Positions 1 through 12,660 of a stretch of 64,000 nucleotides of DNA are shown in pieces. A program made the position numbers and the translations under genes. Below the pieces are notes generated by a model, which saw only the letters and a list, made by a program, of their open reading frames with translations, did not search any database and was not told where the DNA came from. Origin of the DNA: Megamerina dolium (lineage: Eukaryota; Arthropoda; Insecta; Diptera; Megamerinidae); assembly GCA_963854835.1 (NCBI GenBank), contig OY978528.1:55792822-55856821 (forward strand). Direction: 5' to 3'. Position 1 is the first letter of the stretch. The number at the start of each line of letters is the position of its first letter.

Positions 1-261
1 TTATTAAAGGTGTATGTTTCTGAAACATATAAAAGATAAAAACATGCATACACCTATATATTACAAAGTTTAGTGTTTTTTCATGTTCGGTTTTATTAAA
101 TGTTCCCTCGTGCACATAATCCTCTTGAAGCATATAACCAACACATCGAAACACTTTTGATTCAATTAAATGCAAATGAAAATATACCACCGCACAGAGC
201 ACACAAATTTGCTTAGTTACCATCATATGTATATGTAAATATGTATATATAAAATATAATA

Positions 262-1782
262 CAGTGCACTCGCGAAAATATGAACACCCCAAAATATGAA
301 CATTTTTTTTCTTCCATTGACTACTCTAAAGTATGATCTCAGTGCAAAAACTTTCTTCACAGCCTCAGTTGGTGGATCCTTTCAAAATGAAGCTGAAGAC
401 AAAAATTGAAGAGCTTGGATTAGTCAATGATCAGCTCTATAACGCTGACGAATCCGGTTGGTTTTGGAAAATGTTACCACAAAAGACATACGTGTCTTCA
501 TTAGAAAAAACAGCTCCTGGTGCAAAAACTGAAAAGCAGCGAGTCACTTTCTTGTGTTGCGCAAATGCTGCAGAATCTCATCAACTTAAACTTCTGGTAG
601 TTGGAAAGGCTAAAAAGCCCCGCTGTTTTCCGAATTTTAATTGCCCTGCTCATTATACACATTCTAAGTCAGCATGGATGACAGGTGGCATTTTTAAAGA
701 TTGGATTCATCGCTTATTTGTTCCTGAGGTAAAATTTATTCACTTCTGTTAATTATGTACATATAATCTCACATGTTCTTTTGAACAATTTAGGTAAAAC
801 AATTTTTAACAAAAAAAAAAGCTACCGCTGAAAGCTATTCTCTCAATAGACAACGCTCCATCTCATCCATCTGAGGACAAACTAAAAACTGAAGACGGCT
901 GTATTTTTGCAATGTTTATGCCACCAAACGTAACCCCGCTCATACAACCCATGGATCAAAACGCCATCAGGATTACAAAGCTTTATTACAGGAACAGTCT
1001 TCTAGCTTTAATTGCTGCAAAAGGGGTGCTTTGCTGGAGTCTATGAAGCAAACTTCACTAAAAGAAGCCATAACAATTTTAGAATCTGCATGGAGAAGAG
1101 TAGATGCTAATGTGTTATCTAAATGTTGGAATAATGTTTTGAATATGGTGCTAAATCGAGACGATCCTGAAGATGATATTCCTTTAAGTGTGCTTAGAAA
1201 CAACTTGACAATAAATTTGGTTGATTTAGAAGAAACTTCAACTAATCTTGTTAGTACTCTGCTACCTGAGGTTTGTGTTTTGAAAAATGTGCATTAAAAA
1301 CAAATTTAAATCTTTAATTCACTACAGGTTGAATTTACAGCTTCGAACGTTAAAGAATGGAACGAGGATAACATAGAGTGTAACGAGAATGAAATGGAGG
1401 AAGAACTATCCGATGAAGATGAATATCTGGAGGAGCCAAAAAGAACTATAAAATCCATGGAAGCTGTCGAACTGTTTAATAAAGCATTGGAATGGGCCGA
1501 AAGCGAAATGGTTGATCAACGAGATTTGAGTGTATTGAGACAGTTAAGAGAGCGTGCCGTTTTAAAGGTGATTCAACAAAAGAAACAGCAAAAGAAAATC
1601 ACCGATTTTTTCGCATTATAATTAATTAATTACAAATTAATAACAAATTTAACATTAGAAAGTTTTATTTTTATGGGAAAAACGTCTTTAAAGGGAAATT
1701 AGATTCCATTCGCAAATATGAACAATCTTGCAAAAGTGAACTGGCTTGGTTTTAATTAGTTCATATTATCGCGAGTGCACTG
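262..1782 (+). mobile_element. pogo/Tigger-like DNA transposon, N-terminally deleted
   Basis: A complete element bounded by inverted repeats. The left end at 262-285 begins CAGTGCACTCGCGA and the right end at 1759-1782 is its reverse complement with one mismatch over 24 bases. It is flanked on both sides by the dinucleotide TA (260-261 and 1783-1784), the target duplication expected of the Tc1/mariner/pogo superfamily. Extra copies of the motif ATATGAAC lie just inside both ends. The interior holds the remains of a DDE transposase in three exons. At about 1.5 kb it is too short for a full Tigger-type element, because the region that should encode the DNA-binding domains is absent between the left end and position 333. 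Confidence 0.85.
333..1621 (+). pseudogene. Tigger/jerky-type DDE transposase remnant with two introns
   Basis: The first exon frame (333-728) carries the motif NADESGWFWK, with the first catalytic aspartate. A 65-base GT-AG intron (729-793) is followed by an exon with IDNAPSHP (second aspartate, codon 849-851) and IQPMDQ (third aspartate, 954-956), which leaves 34 residues between the second and third. A second GT-AG intron spans 1271-1327, and the last exon ends with an acidic stretch and a stop at 1621. Two frame breaks are visible: one base too many in the A10 run at 811-820, and another shift near 1018-1030. The helix-turn-helix DNA-binding half normal for the family is missing, so the product could not be a full transposase. 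The catalytic residues survive, so decay is recent or partly sequencing error. Confidence 0.8.
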
Positions 1783-1784
1783 TA

Positions 1785-2560
1785 TAGATGAATATGTATA
1801 TTCTCTTGCTAATTACGGTAGCAAATATATGACGGCATATACATATGTATATGAAACTGCTGGTTCCTTAAGCAAATGTAGTATGTATCTGTATAATAAA
1901 CACAACAATTAAGAGCCATTATTATAACTTTTTGGCAATGTTTTATCTGATAATCCCTAAGTGAGTAACATGTACATATTTCGACCATGTATGTATGGTA
2001 TGTAAGATAATGATTTAGTAATAATGATATAAGACGAGACATAAAATGCTTTTGAATTTGAAATGATGTGGAAAAAGATATTTGCATTTAAAATAAATGC
2101 ATATATAAACTTCATGTGACACTATTGGTTACAAATTATATAAATTAAATGTTTGAGCATTTCCTATTTTAATTCAAATTTAAAGCGAACTTGATTGTAT
2201 TAAATAGATATGTTATATGCACTATATATTGTCACCATACTCTAGAAAGCTACCATTTTGTAACATTGATATACCTTATTAATGTATGAGAAAGAGTCCC
2301 ATAATAAATGAGTTTTAACAGAGACGATAAATATGTACACTCATTGAAATTTATATGGATGCTTATACACATTGGATTTAGAGTAGCTTGGATTACATGC
2401 ATAGCTATAGGTCGATATAGGTATCAATATAATATAATCGTTAAAAGCCATATATAAACACACTCTAGTGTTGTCTCGGTTGAAGAATAAGTATCGGCCG
2501 TATTACAGTCAAAGTACAAGCATTTACTATGTTAATACTCATCATCAAGTATAATATATA
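1785..2560. other. AT-rich spacer, nothing recognised
   Basis: Low-complexity AT-rich sequence between two transposons. I see no coding frame, inverted repeat or RNA gene that I would defend. Confidence 0.6.
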
Positions 2561-2562
2561 TA

Positions 2563-3805
2563 GTAAAAAGAAATCCATTATTTTTGCATTAACTAGAAGG
2601 TTTTATTTAGCATAGTTAGAATGATCTGATTTAGGTCAATTAAGCACCATTTTGTTCGATAACTTGTTGCCATTTTGAAGCTAATTTCATAATGCCACTC
2701 TCATAGAAACCCTCATCCCTATTGGCAAAAAACTGGGACAGTTAATAAACACAAACTCCTTTTGAGGCGAATTTTCCACCAGCAAAATCATTCGCCATAG
2801 ACAGAAACACGTAGTAATCACTTGGTGCCAGGTCCGGACTATAAGGTGGATGCATAAGAACCTCCCAACCAAGCTCCTGGAGCTTCTGGCGAGTCACTAT
2901 CGATGTGTGTGGCCTGGCGTTGTCCTGATGGAACACAATTCCTCTCCTATTGGCCAAAACTGGCCGCTTCTGGGCGATTGCTTCCCTCAGACGGTCCGAA
3001 TTAAGAGTTTGGCCATAGTGGAGCAGCTCATAGTAGATGATTCGCTGCCAATCCCACCAAACACATAGCAAAACCTTCCTGACTGTCAATCCTGGCTTTG
3101 CCACCGCTTGCGCCGCCTCACCGCGACTCGACCATGACCGTTTTCGCTTGACGTTGTCATAAATGGCCCATTTTTCATCACCAGTAATCATCCGCTTTTG
3201 AAATGGATCGATTTTGTTGAGACTTAGCAGCGACTCGCAAATGGAACTGAGTTTTGCATGAGTTTTTTTTTGCGTTAGCTCGTGTGGCACCCATACATCA
3301 AGCTTCTTCTTGTATGCAGCCTTATTTAAATGGTTCCAAACAGTTTTTTGTGCAATGTTTAGTTCTTGGGCAATATAAACAGTGCTTACATGACGGTCAG
3401 ACCTCCATTATTTTATCGATATTTTCAACAATTGGCATTCCAGAGCGTGGTGCATCTTTGACATCAAAATTACCGGATCGGAATCGACGAAACCAAATTG
3501 CACATGATTGGCTGTTACCGTATCAGGACCATAAACACTATTTACATTTTCAGCCATCTGGCTTGCGTTTTCGCCTTTATCGAAGAAATACTGTAAAATA
3601 TGGCGTATTTTCTCTTTACTGTTGTCCATCTTTGACGCGTGCTCAAACAATACTGAGTTGAGCACTCATAAAACTGCCTGAAAAGAATATTTAGTACGAA
3701 ATCCTATTTTCCTAACACCATCTAGCGTAAGTCGATCGCACTTATAGAACGCGAGATACAGATTACTGAAGCCATCTATTGGAAAAATAATGGTTTTCTT
3801 TTTAC
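2563..3805 (-). mobile_element. mariner element (mellifera/cecropia-like), decayed
   Basis: Inverted ends are visible: GTAAAAAGAAATCC at 2563-2576 and its near-complement at the right, ending at 3805. The left end follows a TA at 2561-2562; the right flank has lost it. The length of about 1.24 kb is normal for mariner. The protein matches the mariner type with HQDNARPH and LAPSDY motifs. A second copy of the same family lies at 22478-23472 in the other orientation. Confidence 0.85.
2640..3629 (-). pseudogene. mariner transposase pseudogene
   Basis: Translation most likely began at the ATG at 3629 (protein start MDNSKEKIRH), followed by the paired helix-turn-helix region. The frame is broken between about 3410 and 3290. 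From 3290 down to 2742 a long open stretch carries TGDEKW (first aspartate), HQDNARPH (second) and LAPSDYY (third). There are 34 residues between the last two, the mariner DD34D signature. The C-terminal end is frameshifted near 2742, after which the usual tail is readable in another frame. All three catalytic residues survive but the protein cannot be made in one piece. Confidence 0.8.
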
Positions 3806-4967
3806 TGCACCTGATAATTTCTAAAATATTCTTTTGAAGCCACCATCCGATCAGGATGTCCAAAACAAATTGTAACAAACTTTACAAATTATAGCAAATA
3901 AGATTTTTCGAAAATTTTTGTCACCTATCAATTCCATATATCATTCATATTTTCCCCCCAAGCCAATATATATGTAGTAACTATGTATTTTATATTGATG
4001 ACATTGAACATAGAATCAGTACAAGTAAAAGTAAAAATATTATTTTCATTGATGTCTGCAAATCAAACTTGACATTGTGGACAATTTGTATTAGAATAAA
4101 CTTGATGGGCTTTCTATTGTATGACATAGATATAGGAACAAAAAATGTAACGATAAATAAAAAAAAATATATGAACGATTTTACAAATAAAGGTAAACAT
4201 TTGTGGATTTTGAACTGCAAATGACACTTGAACTTTTGACAAATTAGTGAAATTAAAAAGTGCTTAAAAATTATTCTAAAAAAATAAAAGAAATTCTTTA
4301 AATTTATGCAAAATCACGTAAAATTCTAAGCTCACAAAATGAGGTGATTGCACATTTGTACTTACACACAAAAATATGTACGGTCTTTATTTTTATAATC
4401 TTTCTCTTTTGCATTTTTTTTTTTTTGTATAATTAAGAATTATTTTCCGACGCTTGTTTTATACATAATAAATTAATATAGCTTTTATTTCATGTATCCA
4501 GCTGTGTATGTTGGTAAGCAGATAGATTATAATAGGAGTTGAGTTGCAAATGAATGGATTCACGTAAATTTTTAAACAACCGATAAGTTTTTTTCTTTCG
4601 AGTTTTTACGATTATGCTGCCCTATTCAATTATTAGTACTTTAATTATATTTATGCTACCAAAGAATTCGCAAATTATGCAGATTTATTGAAAAGCCAAT
4701 TTAAAAAGGCATCTTAACATACTTAATGCGAATGAAATGGGAAAACATATTATATAATATAGTTGATAAATTGTATTATGCTTTTAAAATTCGACTAGCT
4801 ACATATGATAGTATGGATGTACATATGTAAATTCAACACTACCAACAAAATGGTAAGTTCAGTGAAATTTATAAAAATTATATTTTAGGATGTTTAAGCA
4901 ATATATGCATCATATGTAAAGATGTTATCTCTTTATGTAGTAATATGCAGTCTGTCATATATGTATG
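3806..4967. other. AT-rich spacer, nothing recognised
   Basis: AT-rich non-coding sequence between two mariner relics. Open frames here are short and compositionally biased, with no family resemblance. Confidence 0.6.
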
Positions 4968-4969
4968 TA

Positions 4970-6120
4970 CGAGGGAGGTCCCAGAACTACCCGGCTTAAC
5001 AAAGAAAACAAAGAATTTGGGAAAATGTTTCTTTATTTCTCAACATAATCTCCTTTGAGCTCTATAAACTTTTTCCAGCGATATTCCATAGCTTCGATAC
5101 CTTGTTTCTAGTATAAACTGTCTAGCTCATTAAAATAGCCATCTACCGCAGACCACCAAGCCATTTTTTCAAATTCGGAAATAGAAAATTATCCGAAGGA
5201 GCTAAATCTGGCGAATAAGGTGCGTGCTGAAGCAATTCGAGCTTTAACTCATTGATTTTGGCCATCGCAATAGCGAATGTGTGAACTGGTGCATTGTCTT
5301 GATGAAACAACGCGTTCTTTTTCGTCAAATACGTTATTTATTGTTAAATTTAATCACCTAAACGCTGCAACAAATTAGCATAATTCTCGCCGTTGATTGT
5401 TTTTCCTTTTTGAAAATTGTCAATAATAATTATCCCACGTGCATCCCAAAAAAACACGCCATAACCTTGCCTGCAGATGGAACTGTCTTCGCCTTCTTTG
5501 GACACGATTTTCCCCATTCAGTCCACTGTTTGGACTGCTCCTTTGTCTCAGGTGTGAGGTGGTGGACCCACGTCTCATCCATGGTTACGAATCGATGCAA
5601 AAACTTGGCACCCATCTTGCACACAGCTTTTTCATCTCCAAATTTTCGGTCAATATACGATGTATGGCACTTTTTGAAATGCCTGTAATTTCACCTAGCT
5701 CACGCACCTGCAGCCGACGATCATCCAATACCATTTTGTGGATTTTCTTGACCGTTTCTGGCGTGGCCACCCCAATTGGTCGACCACTACAGTGTTCGTC
5801 TTGGCAGCTCGTACGAGCTCGTTTAGACTCTGCCATCCAATATTTTATGGTCGTAAACAAAGGAGCAGACTCGCCCAGAGTAGAATCTAGTTTGACTTTA
5901 ATATTCACTAGACTGAGACCTTTCAAATGAAAGTATTGAATTACATAACGGTAACCAATTTTTTCCATGTTTAAAAATTCACTGAGATCGTTAACTTTCG
6001 ATGGCTAAAAAAAAAAATGCTAAAACAACGTGGAGCCTTAAAACTTAACACATATATTTTATATAGTTGCGATTCTTCATCAAAGTAATTTTGTTCAAAC
6101 TACTGCCGCCATCTATATAT
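4970..6120 (-). mobile_element. mariner element (irritans-like), 5' end lost
   Basis: The 3' end is preserved: after a TA at 4968-4969 the sequence begins CGAGGGAGGTCCCAG, a typical mariner terminus. I find no matching inverted copy near 6000-6200, so the 5' terminal repeat has been lost although part of the 5' leader remains. The transposase region belongs to a different subfamily from the mariner at 2.5 kb. Confidence 0.8.
5143..5968 (-). pseudogene. mariner transposase pseudogene
   Basis: The start codon at 5968 opens MEKIGYRYVIQYFHLKG, the N-terminal DNA-binding part, which is open to 5585. A frameshift follows. A second block (5624-5430) has MDETWVHH with the first catalytic aspartate, and after further disruption a third block (5328-5143) has HQDNAPVH and LAPSDN with the second and third aspartates. 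The family normally has one uninterrupted frame of about 340-350 codons; this copy needs at least two frame changes. Confidence 0.8.
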
Positions 6121-7335
6121 CAAGTATATGTCAACATACTCACGTATCAATTATGAAAATAAGATATTTACGCAATGTTCAATGGTATTAAACAATCAAA
6201 TAAACATGAAATTAGGTGAAAACTGATACGTATAATATATCATACGAATACATTTGCGTAGAAAAGATGTTAATATATACATACATATATGTACAAACAC
6301 ATAGATATAAATAAATCAAATATGTTTTGTTCTCCTTTTAAATCTTTGACAACAAGATTAAATACTGCTATCCATTACCTATATGTCGAATAATGTTAGA
6401 GTATAATCATATACAATAACAATCACATCTAGGCCAACTAAAGCAACAGATAATAAGACGCACGAATAGGCATACACATTGAATAGATGATAGAGATGAT
6501 AAGAATATAGCCTAGACTGATATATCACCACCAAGAAGAACCAACTTTCTTAATGAAGTTGCAACTACATTAGTACATCCTTAAATTACATCACTATATG
6601 GCGCATACTTATACGTACACACCACAAAGTAAGGCAATTTGATAAATTCAGTGATAAATTCGAAGTGATAGTAGAATGGTAAAAAGATACTGTCGGCGCT
6701 TATTAAATGTATGTATGTGATTGTTAATCCGAAGGTAAAAGAAGTAAACTTCTCATTGTTTGAGTCGATCTAGACCGACATAATTATACAGTTTACTCGA
6801 AAATATAATGTATGGAAGGTAAAAAAAAAATTGAGCAGTTCAAGCATCTTAAAGTTTTTTCAAGTGCTTGAAAATAAACAATTTTTAAATAAAATATTTG
6901 TAAAATATTGGTTCTGTGTCTCTGGATTTTCTCAAGTCACACCAAACTACATCAACAACAAATGCAAAATAGCGATTTGGGTAGGCTTTACCAGCAGATC
7001 ATATCTTAACGGGCTGTCTAAGTGAATCCAGATCCACCTTTTGAGTGCCAGGTCACAGGGATATACCAAAGTACGAGACATTCGGTGAGGTGACAAATTA
7101 CGATAAGAGATTGTCATCTATTTCTGATAAAATGAGCATTGGCATTACGTATGCAGCTTCAGATATAATACACAATATGAACTTCAAATGGAAGTTGGAA
7201 CCTTCATGTGCAACTTCTTGACTTATCTGACCAACACGAAAAATAATAGAATGAACAAAATATCTGATAGCCCTTAAAAAACGAGCGGTTAGTATGCTGA
7301 CTGCGCAGGATCTTCAGACCTACTTGCGTTGATGG
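6121..7335. other. AT-rich spacer, nothing firm
   Basis: Non-coding AT-rich sequence. The part from about 7000 to 7335 is somewhat richer in GC and may be decayed upstream sequence of the LINE tail that follows, but I cannot show this. Confidence 0.5.
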
Positions 7336-7625
7336 CGAGTATCGAATAAGGTACAATCATGAGTTGTATGAGCTGTACGCTGACATAGACATAGTCAATA
7401 GTCAATAGAATCAAAATCCAGCTTGAGCGAAGAGGTTATTTAATTCGGCACCGCTGGAGGAAGCAGAAGAAAAGGAAGACCAAACCTCCGTTGGAAGGAC
7501 CAAGTGTTGGGTAATCTGGCGTCGCTTGGAATATCCAATTGGCGCCAGCAAGTGAAGAACAGAAAAGTTTGACGCCGCATTATATGTTCGGCCTAAGTCG
7601 ATCATCGGTTGTTATGGCCACATAA
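7336..7625 (+). pseudogene. C-terminal fragment of a LINE reverse transcriptase
   Basis: Broken frames carry the conserved tail found after many LINE reverse transcriptases: a YNHELYELY block, then a GRRKRGRPNLRWKD-like block and a final WRQQVKNR..WRRI block. Stops and frameshifts interrupt all of it. The fragment is 5' truncated and ends near an AGAAGAAGAAG run that could be its tail. The assignment to a LINE is firm, the clade is not. Confidence 0.6.
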
Positions 7626-8334
7626 GAAGAAGAAGTATGCTGATAATAAATATTATGTGGCTTTGCCTGATTGAAAGTCATGCATCTAGCATTGCGGACA
7701 ACCGACTATCAATGCTAGGGGCTGAGGCGACGACGAGGAGCCTGAGTCTATAGCTTACCTTCTGTTTGAGTACTCGGCACTCATCGAGAATGGACTAAGT
7801 GAATCGCTTCACCTCAACCTTGCCTAGGAAATCAACAGAAAATAGATTAAGGCTCACTTGTAGTCAGTAAATATCGCATATTTTTTTGATGAGACACTCT
7901 AATGTATACAGAATAATATTCAAGAACGGTAAAATCGTAGCTAAATGTACCTACGGATAAAATTGAATATAACAAGAATGTGTGTACATTAAGGTAGGCT
8001 AAATTGTATGGAGCCAACATTTGACTATCTAACTCAGCGAAAAACAAATGAAGAATTGCTTTATCCCTGAAATATTTTAACTGATCTAAATGATATGTTT
8101 TCCCACCTTAAGATACATATTGTATATAGGTAAACTAGATGCGTATTCCATTCAACATGATACACTAAATTTCGAGAAAACTTATCAATGGAATTTATGT
8201 ACATATGAGTATGGTATTATCATGTAATCCTGCCTACTGTAGTACGGAGGTACGAGTACTAATGCTTCTATTCCAATCATTTTCACTTAAGGATTCTTCC
8301 ACATTCAGTTGATTTTCAGTTTAATTCAGTTGTT
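7626..8334. other. spacer, nothing recognised
   Basis: Mixed-composition sequence. The first 200 bases are relatively GC-rich and may be old transposon sequence, but I recognise no family. Confidence 0.5.
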
Positions 8335-8909
8335 ATACCCATGAGCATGAGTGCATGGTATATTCATTTTGGTCAGACGTTTGCAACCACTTGAAACAAG
8401 GTCAGGCAATGCAGAAAAGTGTATATATAACTGATAAGCGTCACCCAAATAGTCGATTTATCGCTGTCCATCTATTTGTCATCTGCTTGGTTCGCACAAT
8501 ACCTTGAGCAAACATTGCGCTTGACATTTTGACGAAATTTGGCATGAGTAACCCACGCTCCAAGGGATTAGAAGGGATTAATAATGGGCATGATCGGTCA
8601 GCTGCCACGCCCACATGGAACAATCAAAGTGACTAACCGCAGAATTTTTAGAAAGTTTAACTTACTACAACTCACTTAATATACTATCTAGGACAAAAAT
8701 ATTTGGCACGTCGAGTTACGTTATACTAGCTCCCATACAAAATGCCTTAAACATTAAAACCCCATAACTTACGAAACCATATTTCAGGTATAGATTAGTA
8801 TTATAGACAGGAATTATTTCTATAAAATTAGTGAGCCACGAAAAAAAAAATTTTTTTGTGCGAGCCAACCGTTTATATATTATACTTACATCTACATGTG
8901 TAGGGTATA
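8335..8909 (+). mobile_element. Helentron-like repeat family, copy E (diverged, short)
   Basis: Starts with ATACCC and GGTATATTCATTTTGGTCAG, and ends with TACATGTGTAGGGTATAA, the counterparts of the termini seen in the copies at 41.6, 49.2, 57.3 and 60.2 kb. Shared internal landmarks include TGGTTCGCAC, AAATTTGGCAT, GGGCATGATCGGTCA and CCACGCCCAC. It lacks the (CCGT)n block and the 298-bp units, and is the oldest-looking copy in the window. Confidence 0.7.
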
Positions 8910-9968
8910 ATACGATGTGGACAATATAAGAGTGTGCGTCAATCTAACTAATCTAGTATACACATATCGACGAATTCAATTTTATGAAATGATTTATGCA
9001 TCTTTGGACATAGGCTATATACAAGATATGTCCATGATTAATTAAAAATTTAACACAAGCATAAACAAACTTATCATTGAATGAAGGCAACTTTTATAAT
9101 TCATGCTGCTGCTCTTTCATTTTCTATCATTAATCAATAATGGAATTTCAATTTTTAATATATACATTATTAGATATCATATACGTTTTCTTATATATAA
9201 TTTTCCATATTCAAACTTCACATTTCATAATATTTACAAAACAAATAAAAAATATAAAAAAACACAAATCGCATGTGAAAAAATTTCATATTAAAATTGA
9301 TGAGGAACTAAAAACAAAATTGTTAATCATCCCAAATTTTGTATTCAAAGCACGTATATTTCGAGGTAAAGATGAATATAATATAAAGTAAATAAAGCTA
9401 TATAGTATTCATGTCACAATCATACTTATTCAATTGTCCTTACAATAAAGTCAACATGGTGGAAATTACCATAATCGAACTTTATCCAAAAGTCACTCTT
9501 ATTTTACAAAAAGGTTTTAACATTAAATAAGTAAATAATAAGATGACTTGCATAGTCACAAATGATTAAAGTTGATGACATTGAAATTAATCTCTAAGTT
9601 TAGATTTTGCCGCAAAATAATAATAACCAAAATTTAAATGACCGCAAAAATTCTCATTAATACTTACTAAAATCGACTTATACATATACTTATATCCATA
9701 TTATACCTACAAATTTACATAAATTAATTAATAAGTCACACAGATATGTAGGAGCGATGAACTTTATACATTACTTTATACTTTACATTGAACAATAGGT
9801 TTGAAGATGATTTTTCAAAAATTTTTCTTGAATTAGAAAATACTTTAATATTATTTCAAAGTATTTACATCTGGTAAATTATTCAAGCTTTTTCCAACCA
9901 AATTTTCTGGGTTATTAGAGATTGACATAGTTTTCAATCAATTGAATAAAAACCATACCCATCTCCCA
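8910..9968. other. AT-rich spacer, nothing recognised
   Basis: Strongly AT-rich. The frames at 9103-9391 are Ile/Lys/Phe-rich by composition and not believable genes. Confidence 0.6.
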
Positions 9969-11640
9969 TAGGTTGGGTTAGGTTATGCGGCCGCCCCACA
10001 ATGGAGGGCGCATTCTTGGGTCAAAAATTGGCCCATTATTTCACCATGCATCACTGTTGCTTACTATCCTGTTCCCTCTGTTAAGCAGAACCATTGGTAT
10101 ATCCTAATGAATAGAGCAATGTCCCTGACATCCATGGGTGCTAGCTCATTGGTATCTGTAAAAAGGCACTCCCCAGTAGGGGACAACAGCGAACGAGTTC
10201 TTCTATTGTCGAGAGTTGGCCTGACCTTCCTAGTAGTAACACAAGAACTCTCATCACGCCATCTTCTGTTGACTATGGTGGAAGCTTGCATATTGCAAGC
10301 GGAATTGATGAGATGGATAAATCTCTGGCAACCTAGTGCTCGATCTCGCCAATTCATTTGCGTCACAGTTCTCTGGAATATCCCTATGCCCCGATACCCA
10401 TACATGTGTACATTTTAGTGCTGCGCTAGCTCGTTAAGAGCTGAGCGGCATTTAAGGGCAAGTGTCGATTTGGCGAACGTTCCTTCGAAAGATTTAATGG
10501 CGGCTTGACTGTCGGTGTAGATATAAATATCTTTGAAAGATATTGTATTACAGCGTAGCCACATTGCCGCCTCCTTTATAGCCATGGCCAGGCTGGAAAA
10601 AAACACTGCAAAAGTCGGGTAATCGGAAATTAATCTTAACGCGTAAGGAATCAGAATATACGCCACCTCCTACCCTTCCCTTCAATTTGGAGCCATCTTT
10701 GTACAATTGTACCGATTGAACTCCAGTTTCGTTGACAATACCCCTATTCCATTCTTCCATCGAGGGTATATGGGTTGAGAATCTATTGTCAAGGCATGGT
10801 ATGGCAATGGTATAGTCGATGGAATTCGGAATTATAGTGCACTCCCCCAGAATCCTTGAATGTCCATATTCTGGTTGAGCCCAGCGTGAAGCTATGTTTA
10901 GCCTAACGGCTGATATAAGCGCTCTCTGCTTATCAAATAAGTCGACAGGAAGTAGATGCAATAGCGAGTAGAGTGCTTTTAAAGGGTTGATTCTTAGAGC
11001 ACCTGTTGTCAATACCGCAGACGTCCTTTGAACCTTGTCTATTAGCCGTCTGTGTACCTCCTTATTTAAGGATTCTCACCAGACTATCACTTTACAAAAA
11101 AGAATTGGTCCGACGACCGCAGAATATAGCCATGATACGTATGCAGGACTCATCCCTCATCTTTTACCTACAGGAACAGAGTGCTGCTGTTGCTTTACAA
11201 ACCCTTTCCTCCGTGTTTGGTTTCCAACTTAGCTTTCTATCTAAAGTTATACCCAAGTATTTCGCCTGTTCAGTTAGCGTTAGGCTAGTTCTTCCAATTC
11301 TAGATAAAGTAACAATAGGTATTTTATGCTTTCTAGTAAAGAGGACTAGATCAGTTTTGGCAGGGTTGATGGCCAGACCAGAGTTTGAAGCCCATTTGGA
11401 CAGGATTGATAAAGTATGGTTCATCACTTCGGTGAGTGTATTTAAATATTTTCCCGATGCCACAAATGCCACGTCATCTGCATAAGCCACCACTTTGCAG
11501 CCCGTGACCTGTAATCATACTTCATTGATGGTTAAGTTCCACAGAAGAGGCGACAACACACCCCCATGAGGGGTGCCCTTAATCGCAAATCTACTAATAC
11601 ATGAGGTACAGAATTTATGGTATCGACTGTATACAAATAC
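9969..11640 (-). mobile_element. LINE with RNase H domain (I/Loa-type), 5' truncated and decayed
   Basis: Read on the minus strand, from high to low coordinates: a GTPHGGVLSPLLWN block near 11600-11520; the reverse transcriptase active site AYADD at about 11475-11489; the YLGITLDRKLSW block near 11230; an RNase H domain with KDGSK and GGGVYS near 10700-10650 and DSQAAIKSF near 10510; then a degenerate C-terminal region. The 3' end at about 9969-9995 carries a TAACC-type tail, read on plus as GGTTGGGTTAGGTTA, right after a GGGGCGGCC block. Several frameshifts and stops exclude function. The upstream endonuclease and first ORF are absent. Confidence 0.8.
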
Positions 11641-12660
11641 TTTCCGAATTGAGCAACAGAAGTAAAAATCTAGACAAATATTCTTTCTGAACAAAAAGCA
11701 AGACATTACCAATTCAAGTAAAGAATGCAATCACTAACGTTTTGTAAAATTGTAAAAATGTTCTTTGTCATTTTGAAACATTTTGATACCTTTTATAAAG
11801 ATTTAATTATTATTTGCGATCCCAAGATATCTTCTTTCTTTATTTACTTTACATCACACTCCTCTTCATTTTAGTTTATTTCCATTTTGCACTGGCAAAA
11901 TAACATAAAAAACGTGTATTTTCCTTTATCATTTCAAAGAAGTTTTAGAAATGCAATTTTTGACAATAAAAAATAATGACAAGTACACAAATATCATTAG
12001 TACACCTATACAATGTGTCTGTCTAAGAGAATTAATAGAAATGTTTCAACAACTGTCTGTTTGGTTTCTTTTTTTTCGTTTTACCGTTATAATTTTTAAA
12101 AGTTTATCTAAATTTAGTAACAGGTTCACTGGCTTCAATTCGTTGCACTTATTTGAAGTTCAAAATACTTTTTATTAATTCCATTTTGTATAATCTTATG
12201 TATTTGTGCTTATGTACATATTTGTAAATATTGATTCACTTTATTTGCTGATTCGATATGAATTGCTCCCTAATATTGGTGGTTAATGTCTGCTGCTAAA
12301 TTTATTCAATCGAATTTAATGATGAACGTATATGAAATTAATATAACATGATTTTATGCATTTTATATTTTATATTGTATTGTTAAATAAACCTGCGACT
12401 TTATGTGCAGAAGTCCAGTCCAAAAATCACTGAATAGTGTCGATTGGAGCATAATTAGATGCACAGATGTGCAATCTGATGAAAACTTACTACCTCAATA
12501 TATATTACATAAGTATTTATCTAAAGGCTTTCACACAAAGAGATATTTGCGAAATTTCTTCAAATATCCAGAATAACTAAAGTATCTATGTAAAATTTAA
12601 TCGATTTCTTTATGAAGAAGGATTGCGTTTGGAACGTACAAATTTTTTAAATTGCAAATT
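11641..12660. other. AT-rich spacer, nothing recognised
   Basis: AT-rich non-coding sequence. The frame at 11951-12178 shows no family features. Confidence 0.55.
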
